Shown: piece after piece, positions 6,464 to 17,440 of the stretch
Position numbering within the stretch: the first letter of the stretch is position 1
Layout: each line of letters opens with the position of its first letter
Source: an uncultured Lachnospiraceae bacterium
GTDB lineage: Bacteria; Bacillota; Clostridia; Lachnospirales; Lachnospiraceae
Reading direction: 5' to 3'
Assembly: GCA_947588845.1 (NCBI GenBank)
Contig: CANQAR010000028.1
Location: 1-40,144, forward strand
DNA length: 40,144 nt
The notes under the pieces: generated by a model
Seen by the model: the letters and a program-made list of their open reading frames with translations, nothing else
Told to the model about the DNA's origin: nothing
The model's database searches: none
Position numbers and translations under genes: made by a program

Positions 6464-7300
6464 ATGAAGATCCAGAAAGTTCTGAATAATAATATTGTGG
6501 TTTCTCGGGATGAGAAGCAGCGGGAGATCCTCCTCCTCGGACGGGGAATCGGTTTCGGGAAGCGTCCTGGCATGGACGTAGATGAAAGCAGGATTGAGAA
6601 AAAGTTTATCGGCTTCACGGAAAGCCGGTATGAAGAGCAGCTGGCGGAGCTGCTGGAACGGATCCCGACAGAACATTTCGCAGTCGGCCTGCTGATTGCG
6701 GAGCATGTGCGCGAACACATCCAGAAGCCGCTCAACGAAAATCTGGTTCTGATGATCTCCGACCATATCAGCTTCGCGATCGAGCGCCGGAAGAAAGGGC
6801 TGGAACTGCAGAACGCGCTTCTATGGGAAACGAAGAAGTTCTATCCGGATGAATACCGGCTGGGTCTGGACGCGCTGGATATCATCGAGAAGGAAACCGG
6901 CGTTCGCCTGGCAGAGGACGAGGCTGGATTTATCGCTCTGCATATCGTGAACGCCCAGTATGGGACAGACAGCGGGATTTCCCGCAAAATGATTCAGATG
7001 ATTCAGGACATCATCAACATTGTCCGCTATACATACAGCATGGAGCTGGACGACAGTTCTCTCGACTACATCCGCTTCGTGACGCACCTGAAATTTTTCC
7101 TGCAGCGGATCTTTACGGATAACTGCTATGAGAAAGACAGCGGCCTCTTCCAGATGGTGTCAAAGCTGTACCCGCAGGCGCTGAACTGCAGCATGAAGAT
7201 CCGCGAATATATCAGGAAAAAGCTGGACTACGTGTTCGGCGAGGAAGAACTCGGCTATCTGACAATCCATATCGAGAAACTGACACGAAAGCGAATTTAA
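6464..7300 (+). CDS. licT: BglG/LicT-family transcription antiterminator
   Basis: This protein of 278 aa has an N-terminal RNA-binding CAT domain (about 1-56, MKIQKVLNNNIVVSRDEKQR) and two PTS regulation domains. PRD1 has His in MISDHISFAI and FIALHIVNA; PRD2 has His in IRFVTHLKFF and YLTIHIEKL, the four phosphorylation sites of the family. It binds the RAT in its own leader and prevents termination when beta-glucoside is being transported; EII phosphorylates PRD1 to switch it off and HPr phosphorylates PRD2 to activate it. It is followed by the EIIBCA and 6-phospho-beta-glucosidase genes. The symbol rests on family and locus structure. Confidence 0.92.
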   Translation: MKIQKVLNNNIVVSRDEKQREILLLGRGIGFGKRPGMDVDESRIEKKFIGFTESRYEEQLAELLERIPTEHFAVGLLIAEHVREHIQKPLNENLVLMISDHISFAIERRKKGLELQNALLWETKKFYPDEYRLGLDALDIIEKETGVRLAEDEAGFIALHIVNAQYGTDSGISRKMIQMIQDIINIVRYTYSMELDDSSLDYIRFVTHLKFFLQRIFTDNCYEKDSGLFQMVSKLYPQALNCSMKIREYIRKKLDYVFGEEELGYLTIHIEKLTRKRI

Positions 7301-7390
7301 ATCGAGCAGGAGGCGTTTTTCCTCTCCTGCTCGCCAGCGCGGCCCGCATGCTGCGTCAGCAGCTAATCTCCATGTGCGGGCCTGTGCATA
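7301..7390 (+). repeat. ATCGAG double-hairpin 3' element (copy 1)
   Basis: It starts directly after the licT stop. GAGCAGGAG (7304-7312) pairs perfectly with CTCCTGCTC (7324-7332) around a T-rich loop. GCGC plus GGCCCGCA (7337-7348) pairs with TGCGGGCC plus GTGC (7375-7387). Copy 2 (17344) has the same two hairpins with different bases in the stems, and copy 3 (31940) has the first hairpin only. It could act as a partial terminator or processing site between licT and the PTS gene. Confidence 0.7.
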
Positions 7391-7400
7391 AAATACGCAG

Positions 7401-7434
7401 TTAAATATCCTGCTGCAGACAGCGGGATATTTAA
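7401..7434 (+). repeat. 15-bp stem-loop between licT and the PTS gene
   Basis: TTAAATATCC (7401-7410) pairs with GGATATTTAA (7425-7434), then a T-G pair and GCTG/CAGC with the loop CAGA. Smaller hairpins follow (CCGGAA/TTCCGG and CCGGCAG/CTGCCGG between 7470 and 7525). There is no T-run and no second RAT. mRNA processing or stability is the likeliest use. The rest of 7301-7595 holds no gene. Confidence 0.65.
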
Positions 7435-7574
7435 TCCCCGCGGCATCCGCCGGACACACAGACATACTGCATCCCCGGAAAGAGTTTTCGTTCCGGAACC
7501 GGCAGCGGCATCTGCCGGATACATGCAGGCATGGCCGCCTGGCTCACTGCCCGCGGAAATAAATAATACTATAA

Positions 7575-10975
<3,401 letters not shown>

Positions 10976-11097
10976 CGGCTTTGCCGCCGGATACGGAAAA
11001 CCAGAAACCTGTCAGATGAGGAATCGAAGATGTCTGCTGCGCAGACCCGAATTTCACCCGCGAGCGGGTTTCAAATTAAAATTTACCTTCTCAGAAA

Positions 11098-11142
11098 GAA
11101 GGATTGTCGGCATGGCACAATGCCGCACAGTCCTTCTTTTTT
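11098..11142 (+). terminator. Intrinsic terminator of the beta-glucoside operon
   Basis: GAAGGA, TTGT and GGCAT (from 11098) pair with ATGCC, ACAG and TCCTTC, followed by a run of six T's. The stem is about 15 bp with small mismatches and the loop is GGCACA. Confidence 0.9.
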
Positions 11143-11235
11143 ATCGTGAAAGCTCAGTGCCTCTGCGCTGAGCGCGCGAAAATGCGGCCGCGGAAGCGGC
11201 AGATTCCCAGTCTCTATGCAGAAACGCTGATTTCC

Positions 11236-12120
11236 CTATTGCTGTCCTCTGACATACGCACTGAACGCCTCAACAAACTTCTCCGCCGCTTTCGTCTGTG
11301 TCTGGTACTTCTTCCAGACAAGCGTCATGCCTACCGTCTGCTCCGGCTCAAAGGGAATGAAGACAAGATTGCGGCCTTCCGTGCTGATCAGCTTGTCCAG
11401 CGTCAGCACATAGCCCATGTTCTCTTCCGCCAGGATCGCGGCGTTGTTGATGAGATTATACGTCGCTATTACATTCAGCTCCGAGATTGGTTTTCCGATC
11501 CATTTCATCATCCGCGCGTTGTTCGGTATCTGCCTGGATATGATCAGAGGCTTGTCCCACAGATCCTCCGCAGTAATGGCCGTCTTTCCGGCAAGAGGCG
11601 CATCCCTGCGCATCAGCACACCCCACTTATCATAAAACGGAAGTTCCAGGTATTCATATTTTGACTGGTCGATCGCGCCGAGCAGCAGACAAAAGTCAAA
11701 AAGTCCTTTGTCCAGCCGCTCCACAAGATCGGTGCTGTCCCCGCTGACCACATGGAACTTTATTCCGCTGTACTCCTGCTGCAGCTGCGTGACGACACGA
11801 GCAACATGGCGGATTGCGTCGGTTTCCCCTGCGCCGACATAGATATCTCCGGCAATCATATCGTCCGGGTTTTTCATCTCCGCCTCCGTCCGGCGGGCAA
11901 GACTGACGATCTCCTCCGCCCTCTTTCGGAAATAAAGTCCGTCCTCGGTCAGCGTTATCTTTCTCTTCCCGCGGATAAAAAGAATCTTCCCAAACTCATC
12001 TTCCAGATCTTTCAGTTGCCTTGAGAGCGTCGGCTGCGTCAGGTGCAGGTATTCCGCCGCTCTGGAGATGTTCTGCTCGCGGGCGACTGCAAGAAAATAT
12101 TCCAGCACGCGAAGTTCCAT
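11236..12120 (-). CDS. LysR-family regulator (module 1)
   Basis: This protein of 294 aa has an N-terminal winged HTH (LEYFLAVAREQNISRAAEYLHLTQPTLSRQLKDLEDEFG, residues 4-42) and a periplasmic-binding-like effector domain from about residue 90. I use the ATG at 12120, 8 bases after AAGG; the ATG two codons upstream is too close. It is divergent from the DUF3737 gene, the usual LysR arrangement, so it probably controls that gene and the small helical protein after it. It closely resembles the second LysR protein in this window (22886-23761) along its length, for example in the shared MELR start, AVARE, TQPxLSRQLK and RKITLTE blocks. Confidence 0.92.
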   Translation of the reverse strand: MELRVLEYFLAVAREQNISRAAEYLHLTQPTLSRQLKDLEDEFGKILFIRGKRKITLTEDGLYFRKRAEEIVSLARRTEAEMKNPDDMIAGDIYVGAGETDAIRHVARVVTQLQQEYSGIKFHVVSGDSTDLVERLDKGLFDFCLLLGAIDQSKYEYLELPFYDKWGVLMRRDAPLAGKTAITAEDLWDKPLIISRQIPNNARMMKWIGKPISELNVIATYNLINNAAILAEENMGYVLTLDKLISTEGRNLVFIPFEPEQTVGMTLVWKKYQTQTKAAEKFVEAFSAYVRGQQ

Positions 12121-12350
12121 TTTCATCACCTTTCTTTCTGTCAAATTTCTTTTTTTCATATTCGCCATGTTTCATGCAATGTGAATTCCCATGTATCTTC
12201 CGTGATTCCGGTCTTCTCCATGAACATTACCCGAACATTTTCCCACCATCCAATACTTCACAATCCCTCTCTCAAATTTCACTCAACTTAATTCAGTATA
12301 GCAGTTTATATCATACATAACAAGCATAATAATCCATTTATCATAAGCAT

Positions 12351-12379
12351 TTGTCTTTTCTGTACTGCTGTCATATAAT
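12351..12379 (+). promoter_or_regulatory. Promoter of the DUF3737 gene
   Basis: TTGTCT (12351-12356) and TATAAT (12374-12379) are 17 bases apart. The region just upstream is AT-rich with the short palindrome TTATCATAA and repeats of AAGCAT, where the divergent LysR protein may bind. Otherwise 12121-12409 holds only the two promoters. Confidence 0.75.
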
Positions 12380-12409
12380 AATGGCGAACATTAAAGGAGG
12401 GGTTTTTTC

Positions 12410-13270
12410 ATGAGAACAAAAATTATCGGACAGCAGTTTGACGAGGAGCGCGCACTCTACCATTCACAGCACGCAGATGTGACCGACTGTATCTTCGCAG
12501 GACCGGCGGATGGAGAATCTGTTTTGAAAGAATCGCGGGACATTACCGTTTCCCGCTGTGATTTTTCTCTTCGTTACCCTCTGTGGCATGTAGAAGGTTT
12601 TTCTCTTACCGACTCAAAAATGGATGAGCTGACCCGCGCCGCCATCTGGTACAGTCATCATGGAAAGATTGCCGACAGCAGTCTTCATGGGATTAAAGCC
12701 GTGCGCGAGTGCTCCGATATCGCGGTCACGGATTCCGATATCGTTTCAGAAGAATTCGGCTGGAAATCCTCCGGGATCAGCCTGAAAAATACGAAGATCA
12801 CCAGCGCTTATCTGTTCCTTGACAGCAAAGATATCCGTCTGGATCACGTTCATATGACCGGCAAATATTCCTTCCAGTATGTGGACGGACTTGAGATCGA
12901 TGATTCCGAACTGGACACGAAGGACGCCTTCTGGCACAGCAAAAATGTGACCGTGCGCAATTCCATCGTAAAAGGCGAATATCTGGGCTGGTTCTCCGAC
13001 GGACTGACTTTGATTAACTGCAAGATCAGCGGCACGCAGCCCCTGTGCTACTGCAAAAACCTCACGCTGATCAACTGTGAGATGGAAGGCTGCGACCTGT
13101 CCTTTGAATATTCTGACGTCGACGCCGATGTGCGGGGCCACATCGATTCCGTGAAGAATCCGAAGTCCGGCAGAATTGTCGCGGACAGTGTCGGGGAAAT
13201 TGTTACGGAAGATCCGGTAATGGAGTGTACCGGGGAAGTGATTCTCCGCAAGCAGAAGGAGATTGCCTGA
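12410..13270 (+). CDS. DUF3737 right-handed beta-helix protein
   Basis: This protein of 286 aa is made of short beta-helix rungs with recurring patterns such as DITVSRCDF, SLTDSKMDE, DIAVTDSDI, SLKNTKITS, NVTVRNSIV and TLINCKISG, spaced by about 19-22 residues. The start IIGQQFDEERALYHSQ and the block GLTLINCKISGTQPLCYCKNL fit DUF3737. It has no signal peptide, so it is probably cytoplasmic. The function is unknown; a carbohydrate-active or scaffold role is often guessed for beta-helices but nothing here proves it. AGGAGG precedes the ATG. Its stop overlaps the start of the small helical protein gene, so both are made together. Confidence 0.88.
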   Translation: MRTKIIGQQFDEERALYHSQHADVTDCIFAGPADGESVLKESRDITVSRCDFSLRYPLWHVEGFSLTDSKMDELTRAAIWYSHHGKIADSSLHGIKAVRECSDIAVTDSDIVSEEFGWKSSGISLKNTKITSAYLFLDSKDIRLDHVHMTGKYSFQYVDGLEIDDSELDTKDAFWHSKNVTVRNSIVKGEYLGWFSDGLTLINCKISGTQPLCYCKNLTLINCEMEGCDLSFEYSDVDADVRGHIDSVKNPKSGRIVADSVGEIVTEDPVMECTGEVILRKQKEIA

Positions 13271-13503
13271 TGGAAAATGAATTCAAACCTAAACCGGAGG
13301 ATCTGAAAGCCTCTGGCTGTACTCTGGAACAGATTGAGCAGTTCGGAAACTGCAGATGCACGGCGGAGAAGCTCCGCTTCCTGCATCACCACAGAGATCA
13401 GCTTCTGGACAGCATCCACGAGCAGGAGCGGCAGATCAGCACGCTCGACTATCTGACCTGGCAGATGGGAAAGAATGCGGGACATACTGGTTTTCGATCA
13501 TAA
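13270..13503 (+). CDS. Small helical protein linked to LysR (module 1)
   Basis: This protein of 77 aa has a C-terminal half that is one long amphipathic helix (EKLRFLHHHRDQLLDSIHEQ, then STLDYLTWQM). It aligns without gaps to the 75-aa protein at 22527-22754: both have a GC pair followed by IxQ(F/Y), then HR..LLD.IHE.Q and LDYL. The helix recalls the dimerisation helix of MerR proteins, but there is no DNA-binding domain. The ATG overlaps the DUF3737 stop by one base, indicating coupling. The function is unknown; two copies, each with a LysR gene, suggest an accessory factor in this regulatory module. Confidence 0.75.
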   Translation: MENEFKPKPEDLKASGCTLEQIEQFGNCRCTAEKLRFLHHHRDQLLDSIHEQERQISTLDYLTWQMGKNAGHTGFRS

Positions 13504-13640
13504 CGGATACTTTCTCTTAATAATAGTCTGAAGGACGTCGTGTACTATATTTAATTTGATGGTACCGTCGTCCTTTTCATTTAACAGTTATCCTCTTTAT
13601 TTCCTTTCCAATTTTCTACAATCGCAAATCAAAGATTTCG

Positions 13641-13669
13641 TTGACAAAACAATATTTTATAATTATACT
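13641..13669 (+). promoter_or_regulatory. Promoter of brnT, predicting a leaderless mRNA
   Basis: TTGACA (13641-13646) and TATACT (13664-13669) are 17 bases apart. The expected transcription start, 7 bases after the -10 element, is the A of the brnT ATG at 13676. Confidence 0.7.
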
Positions 13670-13675
13670 ATAATT

Positions 13676-13963
13676 ATGAATGCACTAAAATTTGAATGGG
13701 ATGAAAATAAAAATCAGATCAACCAGAAAAAACACAAGATATCATTCGAGGAAGCTCAAACCGTATTTTATGATGCAGAAGCCCTTGTTATTGACGACCC
13801 TGAACACTCAGACAAGGAGGAACGATTTATCATACTTGGCTTAAGCAAAAAGGCTAATCTGCTGGTAGTATGTCATTGTTACAGGGAATCTGACACCGTA
13901 ATCCGGATTATTTCCGCCCGAAAAGCAACTTCAACAGAATCAAAACAATACTTCACTTTTTAA
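13676..13963 (+). CDS. brnT: BrnT-family type II toxin
   Basis: This protein of 95 aa has the BrnT pattern: LKFEWDENKNQINQKKHKISFEEAQTVF at the start, then DDPEHSDKEERFIILGLSKK and a C-terminal ending RIISARKATSTESKQY. BrnT is a small RelE-fold ribonuclease that blocks translation and is neutralised by BrnA. The ATG at 13676 matches the family start but has no ribosome-binding site; the promoter places the mRNA 5' end at this ATG. The antitoxin gene follows after 10 bases. The pair is AT-rich and sits beside element remnants, consistent with horizontal gain. Confidence 0.9.
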   Translation: MNALKFEWDENKNQINQKKHKISFEEAQTVFYDAEALVIDDPEHSDKEERFIILGLSKKANLLVVCHCYRESDTVIRIISARKATSTESKQYFTF

Positions 13964-13973
13964 AGGAGCCCTT

Positions 13974-14183
13974 ATGAGAGAAGAATATGATTTCAGCAAT
14001 GCTGTTAAAAATCCTTATGCCAGAAAACTGAAAAGGCAGGTAACGATCAATCTCGACGCTGACACAATCGACTACTTTAAGGATCAGGCAGTTGTCTCCG
14101 GTATCCCTTATCAAACATTAATTAACTTGTATCTGTCGGAATGTGCCCTTCAAAAGAAAAAGCTGCAAATCAGCTGGAACTGA
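13974..14183 (+). CDS. brnA: BrnA-family antitoxin
   Basis: This protein of 69 aa has a ribbon-helix-helix fold: strand KRQVTINLDADTIDYF, then helices FKDQAVVSGIPYQTLINLYLSEC. BrnA binds BrnT through its N-terminal part and represses the operon through the RHH domain. AAGGAG precedes the ATG, so this gene, unlike brnT, has a good ribosome-binding site, which would favour antitoxin excess. The toxin-first order is typical of brnTA. Confidence 0.87.
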   Translation: MREEYDFSNAVKNPYARKLKRQVTINLDADTIDYFKDQAVVSGIPYQTLINLYLSECALQKKKLQISWN

Positions 14184-14306
14184 TATTATTTACAAGGTGA
14201 ACATCATCAGGGCAGCACTCATAAAACAGCATAAGATTGTTTTCTGGAAACGGCGTAACTTTCGGGCTATGCCGTTTCTCCGTTTTGCAGGCTTTCCAAT
14301 AGCGAT

Positions 14307-14801
14307 TTGCTCTGTACACTATTTCTGACAAGAAATAACGCAAAATACACACAGACGGAGGAAGCTATACAAGGGACGCTCCCAGTGCTTTGTACTGTCG
14401 TATTATTTGGCTCGATCATTTCCGCTTTCTTCTATGCCGCAGTAGCTGATGTGATCAGCACCATATCCTCTGACGATGAAAACTATGAATTTTTCACAAC
14501 CACAATAATCTTTTCGTCCCAGGAATTATACTGCGAGCATATGGGGGAAGAAGTTACATTTAATATGCCAATCTCCAAACAAAGCAGACCATGCGGCTAT
14601 CTGGACGAGTGTGGGGAAACAGTATATGATTTTTCCTGTTTCGTTGAAGCGGATGTTGCTTATTCTATTAACGCCCCGAAACTTGTATCAGTAGAAGAGC
14701 GAGATAAGGCGTTGCTGACATTCAAAGAGGAAATGCAAAATTACTTGAATGGTCTAAGTGAAAAAGAAATTGCGGGCGGCGATATTAAAAAATGCTCATA
14801 G
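14307..14801 (+). CDS. Hypothetical protein, possible mobile-element remnant
   Basis: This reading frame of up to 164 aa has a hydrophobic segment near residues 26-50 (LPVLCTVVLFGSIISAFFYAA) and then a soluble part with Cys residues and the end ALLTFKEEMQNYLNGLSEKE. The style resembles small accessory proteins of Clostridia conjugative elements; that is recollection, not a match I can verify. No clear ribosome-binding site precedes the ATG at 14307, and the N-terminus may be a chance fusion, so the intact part could begin later. The stop overlaps the next small ORF by 10 bases. The stretch 14184-14306 holds no gene. Confidence 0.4.
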   Translation: MLCTLFLTRNNAKYTQTEEAIQGTLPVLCTVVLFGSIISAFFYAAVADVISTISSDDENYEFFTTTIIFSSQELYCEHMGEEVTFNMPISKQSRPCGYLDECGETVYDFSCFVEADVAYSINAPKLVSVEERDKALLTFKEEMQNYLNGLSEKEIAGGDIKKCS

Positions 14802-14908
14802 ACAAATCTGCTGAACTTGCAAATAGCTTATCCACTGAAAATATGAGATTATCGCCTTGTGAAATTTCCTTGATTGAAATCATCGGCGAAGCGGAGAAAA
14901 CCAAATAA
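14792..14908 (+). CDS. Small ORF overlapping the preceding gene
   Basis: This 38-aa frame begins MLIDKSAELANSLSTENM and ends EIIGEAEKTK. It overlaps the end of the previous frame by 10 bases, an arrangement common in tightly packed mobile-element operons. No family is recognised and translation is unproven. A GC-rich hairpin (GACGGC/GCCGTC, 14941-14967) and a second one (GCGGC/GCCGC, 14994-15018) follow and may end transcription. Confidence 0.3.
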   Translation: MLIDKSAELANSLSTENMRLSPCEISLIEIIGEAEKTK

Positions 14909-15085
14909 TAAAAGAAATAGTGATAGCCTTATCTGCCGCACGACGGCAAAAGAAAAAAGCCGTCGTACAGCAGGATATAGTTATGCCCTCACGCGGCGGT
15001 TTTGAGAAATCAAGCCGCTGTTTCTTTTATCTCCCAATCGAGACAAAGGCTAACCCCGATAGATACGGCGGCTAAATGGAGGTAG

Positions 15086-15256
15086 CCGCCGTGCGATATA
15101 GGGCATATCGAATATACCTTTAACGCCTTTTGTAAGCTCGGTCTCCGTAATGCCGCAATCAACGCATACCGCGATTTAAGACGGAAACAGGAGCACAAAA
15201 TATCCCTTGACTACCTTATGTCCGAAATTTGCTGCAGCAGCCGTCTCTCCTTCTAA
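15086..15256 (+). pseudogene. Truncated small ORF, likely conjugative-element regulator remnant
   Basis: An open frame bounded by stops, without a good start codon, encodes 56 residues including IGHIEYTFNAFCKLGLRNAA and RRKQEHKISLDYLMSEI. From memory this resembles the N-terminus of sigma-factor-like proteins of Clostridia integrative elements; the rest of such a protein is absent. With the two frames upstream it suggests that 14.2-15.3 kb is the eroded edge of an integrative element. Confidence 0.4.
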
Positions 15257-15288
15257 TACCAGAGCTGCAATTATCCTATCCTGTGTTT

Positions 15289-16503
15289 TCAATTCCACTC
15301 CTTTGCCAGCAGAAAATCCCGAATATTCCTGTGTTTGATCCCATCCCGGCTCATGTCAAACTCATCCAGCGTAACAACATATTTCGGAAAATTATCGCGG
15401 ACACGGTCATAAACTCCAAACTCCCGCGAAACGGTATCCTCGGACGCCAGCAGATAAGAAACCTGAATATACAGCTTCTGTCCCCGATCCTCACATACAA
15501 AATTAATTTCCCTGTCTCCCGCCTTGCCAACGGTGACAGAATAGCCGCGGCGCAGCAGCTCCATAAAGACAATATTCTCCAGAACCAGATTGATATCCTT
15601 CCTGTTTCCGCCGAACACTGCTTCCCGGACGCCATGATCAGCCACGTAGTATTTTTCATTGACTGTGAGTATCTTCTTGCCCTGCAGATCCTGACGCTTT
15701 ACCCGATAGAACAGAAAAGCATCCGTGCAGGCCTTGATATAATTCAGAACGGTATCCGGGGACACGGAGCGTCCTTCACTTTTCAGATATCTGGAAACAG
15801 CGGTAGAAGAAAAGGTGGTGCCGATATTTGATGTAATATAGGCAATGATCCTCTCCAGCGTATCCACATCCCGGATATTGTTCCGCTTAACAATATCCTT
15901 CAGTTCCACAGAATTGAACAGATCCCGCAAATACTGACGGCTGGCCGTTTCATCATAACGAAGATTGCTGAGATAAGGCATACCTCCCGCAGTCAGATAC
16001 CTGCTGAAACACTGGCGGATATCTGCATCCGGACAGACCGTTCGGTACAGCTCAATAAACTCCGCGAAGGAAAAAGGATAAATCACAAATTCCACATACC
16101 GCCCTGCCAGATAGGTTGCCAGCTCACCGGAGAGCAGTCTGGCATTTGAGCCGGTGACATAGATATCGCAATCCAGCTTTACCCGGAAGGAATTAATACA
16201 CTTTTCCCATGCATCCACTTCCTGTATCTCATCAAAAAAGAGATATACCTTTCCTTCCAGCTCTGAAGCCCTGCGGATAATCTCATCATGGAGTGCCGCC
16301 GCGGTACAGAGACGGGCATTGCTCATATTTTCAAAGTTAATGAAGATGATCTGCCTGTCATCTATCCCGGAAGCAAGCAGTTCTTTTTTGATCAGATCCA
16401 GCATGACGGACTTTCCGCTGCGCCGGATACCGGTCAGAACCTTCACAAGGTCATTTCCGATAAAAGGCCGGATACGGCTCATATAAGTTTCCCGTTTAAT
16501 CAT
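15289..16503 (-). CDS. AAA+ ATPase with DUF4143 C-terminal domain
   Basis: This protein of 404 aa has an AAA_14-type ATPase (about 1-170) with Walker A GIRRSGKSVM, Walker B LFFDEIQ and the arginine-containing GSNARLL loop. A winged-helix region follows, then DUF4143 with a restriction-endonuclease-like core (DREINFVCEDRGQKLYIQVSY) in which the usual E-x-K appears as Q-V-S, so cleavage is doubtful. Members are widespread, often variable gut-bacterial genes of unknown function. The ATG at 16503 follows AGGAGG; further upstream codons have none. A good promoter lies 70 bases upstream. It is convergent with the element remnants. Confidence 0.88.
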   Translation of the reverse strand: MIKRETYMSRIRPFIGNDLVKVLTGIRRSGKSVMLDLIKKELLASGIDDRQIIFINFENMSNARLCTAAALHDEIIRRASELEGKVYLFFDEIQEVDAWEKCINSFRVKLDCDIYVTGSNARLLSGELATYLAGRYVEFVIYPFSFAEFIELYRTVCPDADIRQCFSRYLTAGGMPYLSNLRYDETASRQYLRDLFNSVELKDIVKRNNIRDVDTLERIIAYITSNIGTTFSSTAVSRYLKSEGRSVSPDTVLNYIKACTDAFLFYRVKRQDLQGKKILTVNEKYYVADHGVREAVFGGNRKDINLVLENIVFMELLRRGYSVTVGKAGDREINFVCEDRGQKLYIQVSYLLASEDTVSREFGVYDRVRDNFPKYVVTLDEFDMSRDGIKHRNIRDFLLAKEWN

Positions 16504-16571
16504 AATGATCAGCCTCCTTTTGAAACATTTACCCCCTGCGCCGCAAGACAGACTATCATGAGACTGCCACG

Positions 16572-16600
16572 ATAATATCACGGATACAAACGAAATTCAA
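16572..16600 (-). promoter_or_regulatory. Promoter of the DUF4143 ATPase gene
   Basis: On the minus strand TTGAAT (16595-16600) and TATTAT (16572-16577) are 17 bases apart, reading toward 16503. Confidence 0.65.
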
Positions 16601-16646
16601 TCAAAAAATTTTAATTTATCTAGTATACTCGATAAAATTGAAGGTC

Positions 16647-16674
16647 ATTCTGTATTCTGTATTCTGTATCCTGT
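16647..16674 (+). repeat. Four tandem 7-bp repeats
   Basis: ATTCTGT occurs three times in tandem, followed by the variant ATCCTGT. It lies in the 346-base space between the ATPase gene and the small secreted protein gene. Slippage here could change promoter spacing, but neither promoter clearly spans it. The rest of that space holds no gene. Confidence 0.8.
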
Positions 16675-16849
16675 ATACAACTCACACAGAATGATCTTAC
16701 TATATCTTCATCTCTCAGAAACTAAAAACAGTTGAATTCCACACAGATTCCTTATTCATTCCCAATTGCTTCCAAACTCCTGACTTATACTTAAGACACT
16801 CCAACAAGGAGCATTCCCAGCAATACCAAACAGGAAAGGAGTCATTTTT

Positions 16850-17290
16850 ATGAAAAAATCAGCAATTATTGTTTCCGCTCTGGCAGCAGTTCTCACAGCA
16901 GGTTCCATGGCCGTTCCGGCTTTTGCAGCTTCCAACCCGGCCGACAATGCCGGCAGTTACAGTTACAATACCGGCAGGCAGGCTTATGAAGCCCGCATGG
17001 CAGAAGATCATCCGTGGTTCGATAATGAAGATGACGCAGCTACCGCGGACTACAGTTTCCATATCGGCACACAGGCATCGCAGGACCGCAATAATATTTT
17101 TGACGAAATGCCTGAAGGCGATGATCTGACCGAGGAGGAACTGGATGCTTTCTTCCAGAGCCATGGAATCGGCAGCGGGGCCGCCTACGTAAACGGGCAG
17201 TATGAGGAATCCGCAAAAAGCAGCTATGGCTATGCCAAAGGTCAGGCCGCCTATCAGCAGCGCCACGCTTCTTTTGGAGAAGAGAACTGA
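16850..17290 (+). CDS. Small secreted protein with three internal repeats
   Basis: This protein of 146 aa has a clear signal peptide (KKSAIIVSALAAVLTAGSM, cleavage after AFA at about residue 26). The mature part holds three copies of a motif (S/D)Y(S/G)(Y/F)-x2-G-x-(Q/A)A-x3-R: SYSYNTGRQAYEAR, DYSFHIGTQASQDR and SYGYAKGQAAYQQR, with acidic linkers such as DEMPEGDDLTEEELDAF. There is no sortase or lipobox signal, so it is probably released. AGGAAAGGAG precedes the ATG. No family is recognised and the function is unknown. An ATCGAG double-hairpin element follows. Confidence 0.8.
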   Translation: MKKSAIIVSALAAVLTAGSMAVPAFAASNPADNAGSYSYNTGRQAYEARMAEDHPWFDNEDDAATADYSFHIGTQASQDRNNIFDEMPEGDDLTEEELDAFFQSHGIGSGAAYVNGQYEESAKSSYGYAKGQAAYQQRHASFGEEN

Positions 17291-17343
17291 TTAACCCTGT
17301 TCCATCCGAAGAACGTCAAGCCATGCAGGCGTGGTCTCCTTCA

Positions 17344-17420
17344 ATCGAGTAGAAGGCGGTTTTTCCCTCCTGCTCGCTGCGCGGCCCAGGCTGTTTTCCC
17401 TTCCTGGGCCTGCGCATCAA
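17344..17420 (+). repeat. ATCGAG double-hairpin 3' element (copy 2)
   Basis: GAGTAG (17347-17352) and the following bases pair with CTCCTGCTC with one mismatch around a T-rich loop. GCGC plus GGCCCAGG (17379-17390) pairs with CCTGGGCC plus GCGC (17403-17415). Compared with copy 1 (GGCCCGCA/TGCGGGCC) both sides of the stem differ but pairing is kept. It follows the secreted-protein gene. Confidence 0.7.
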
Positions 17421-17440
17421 CTACAAAAGGGGGCTGTCAT

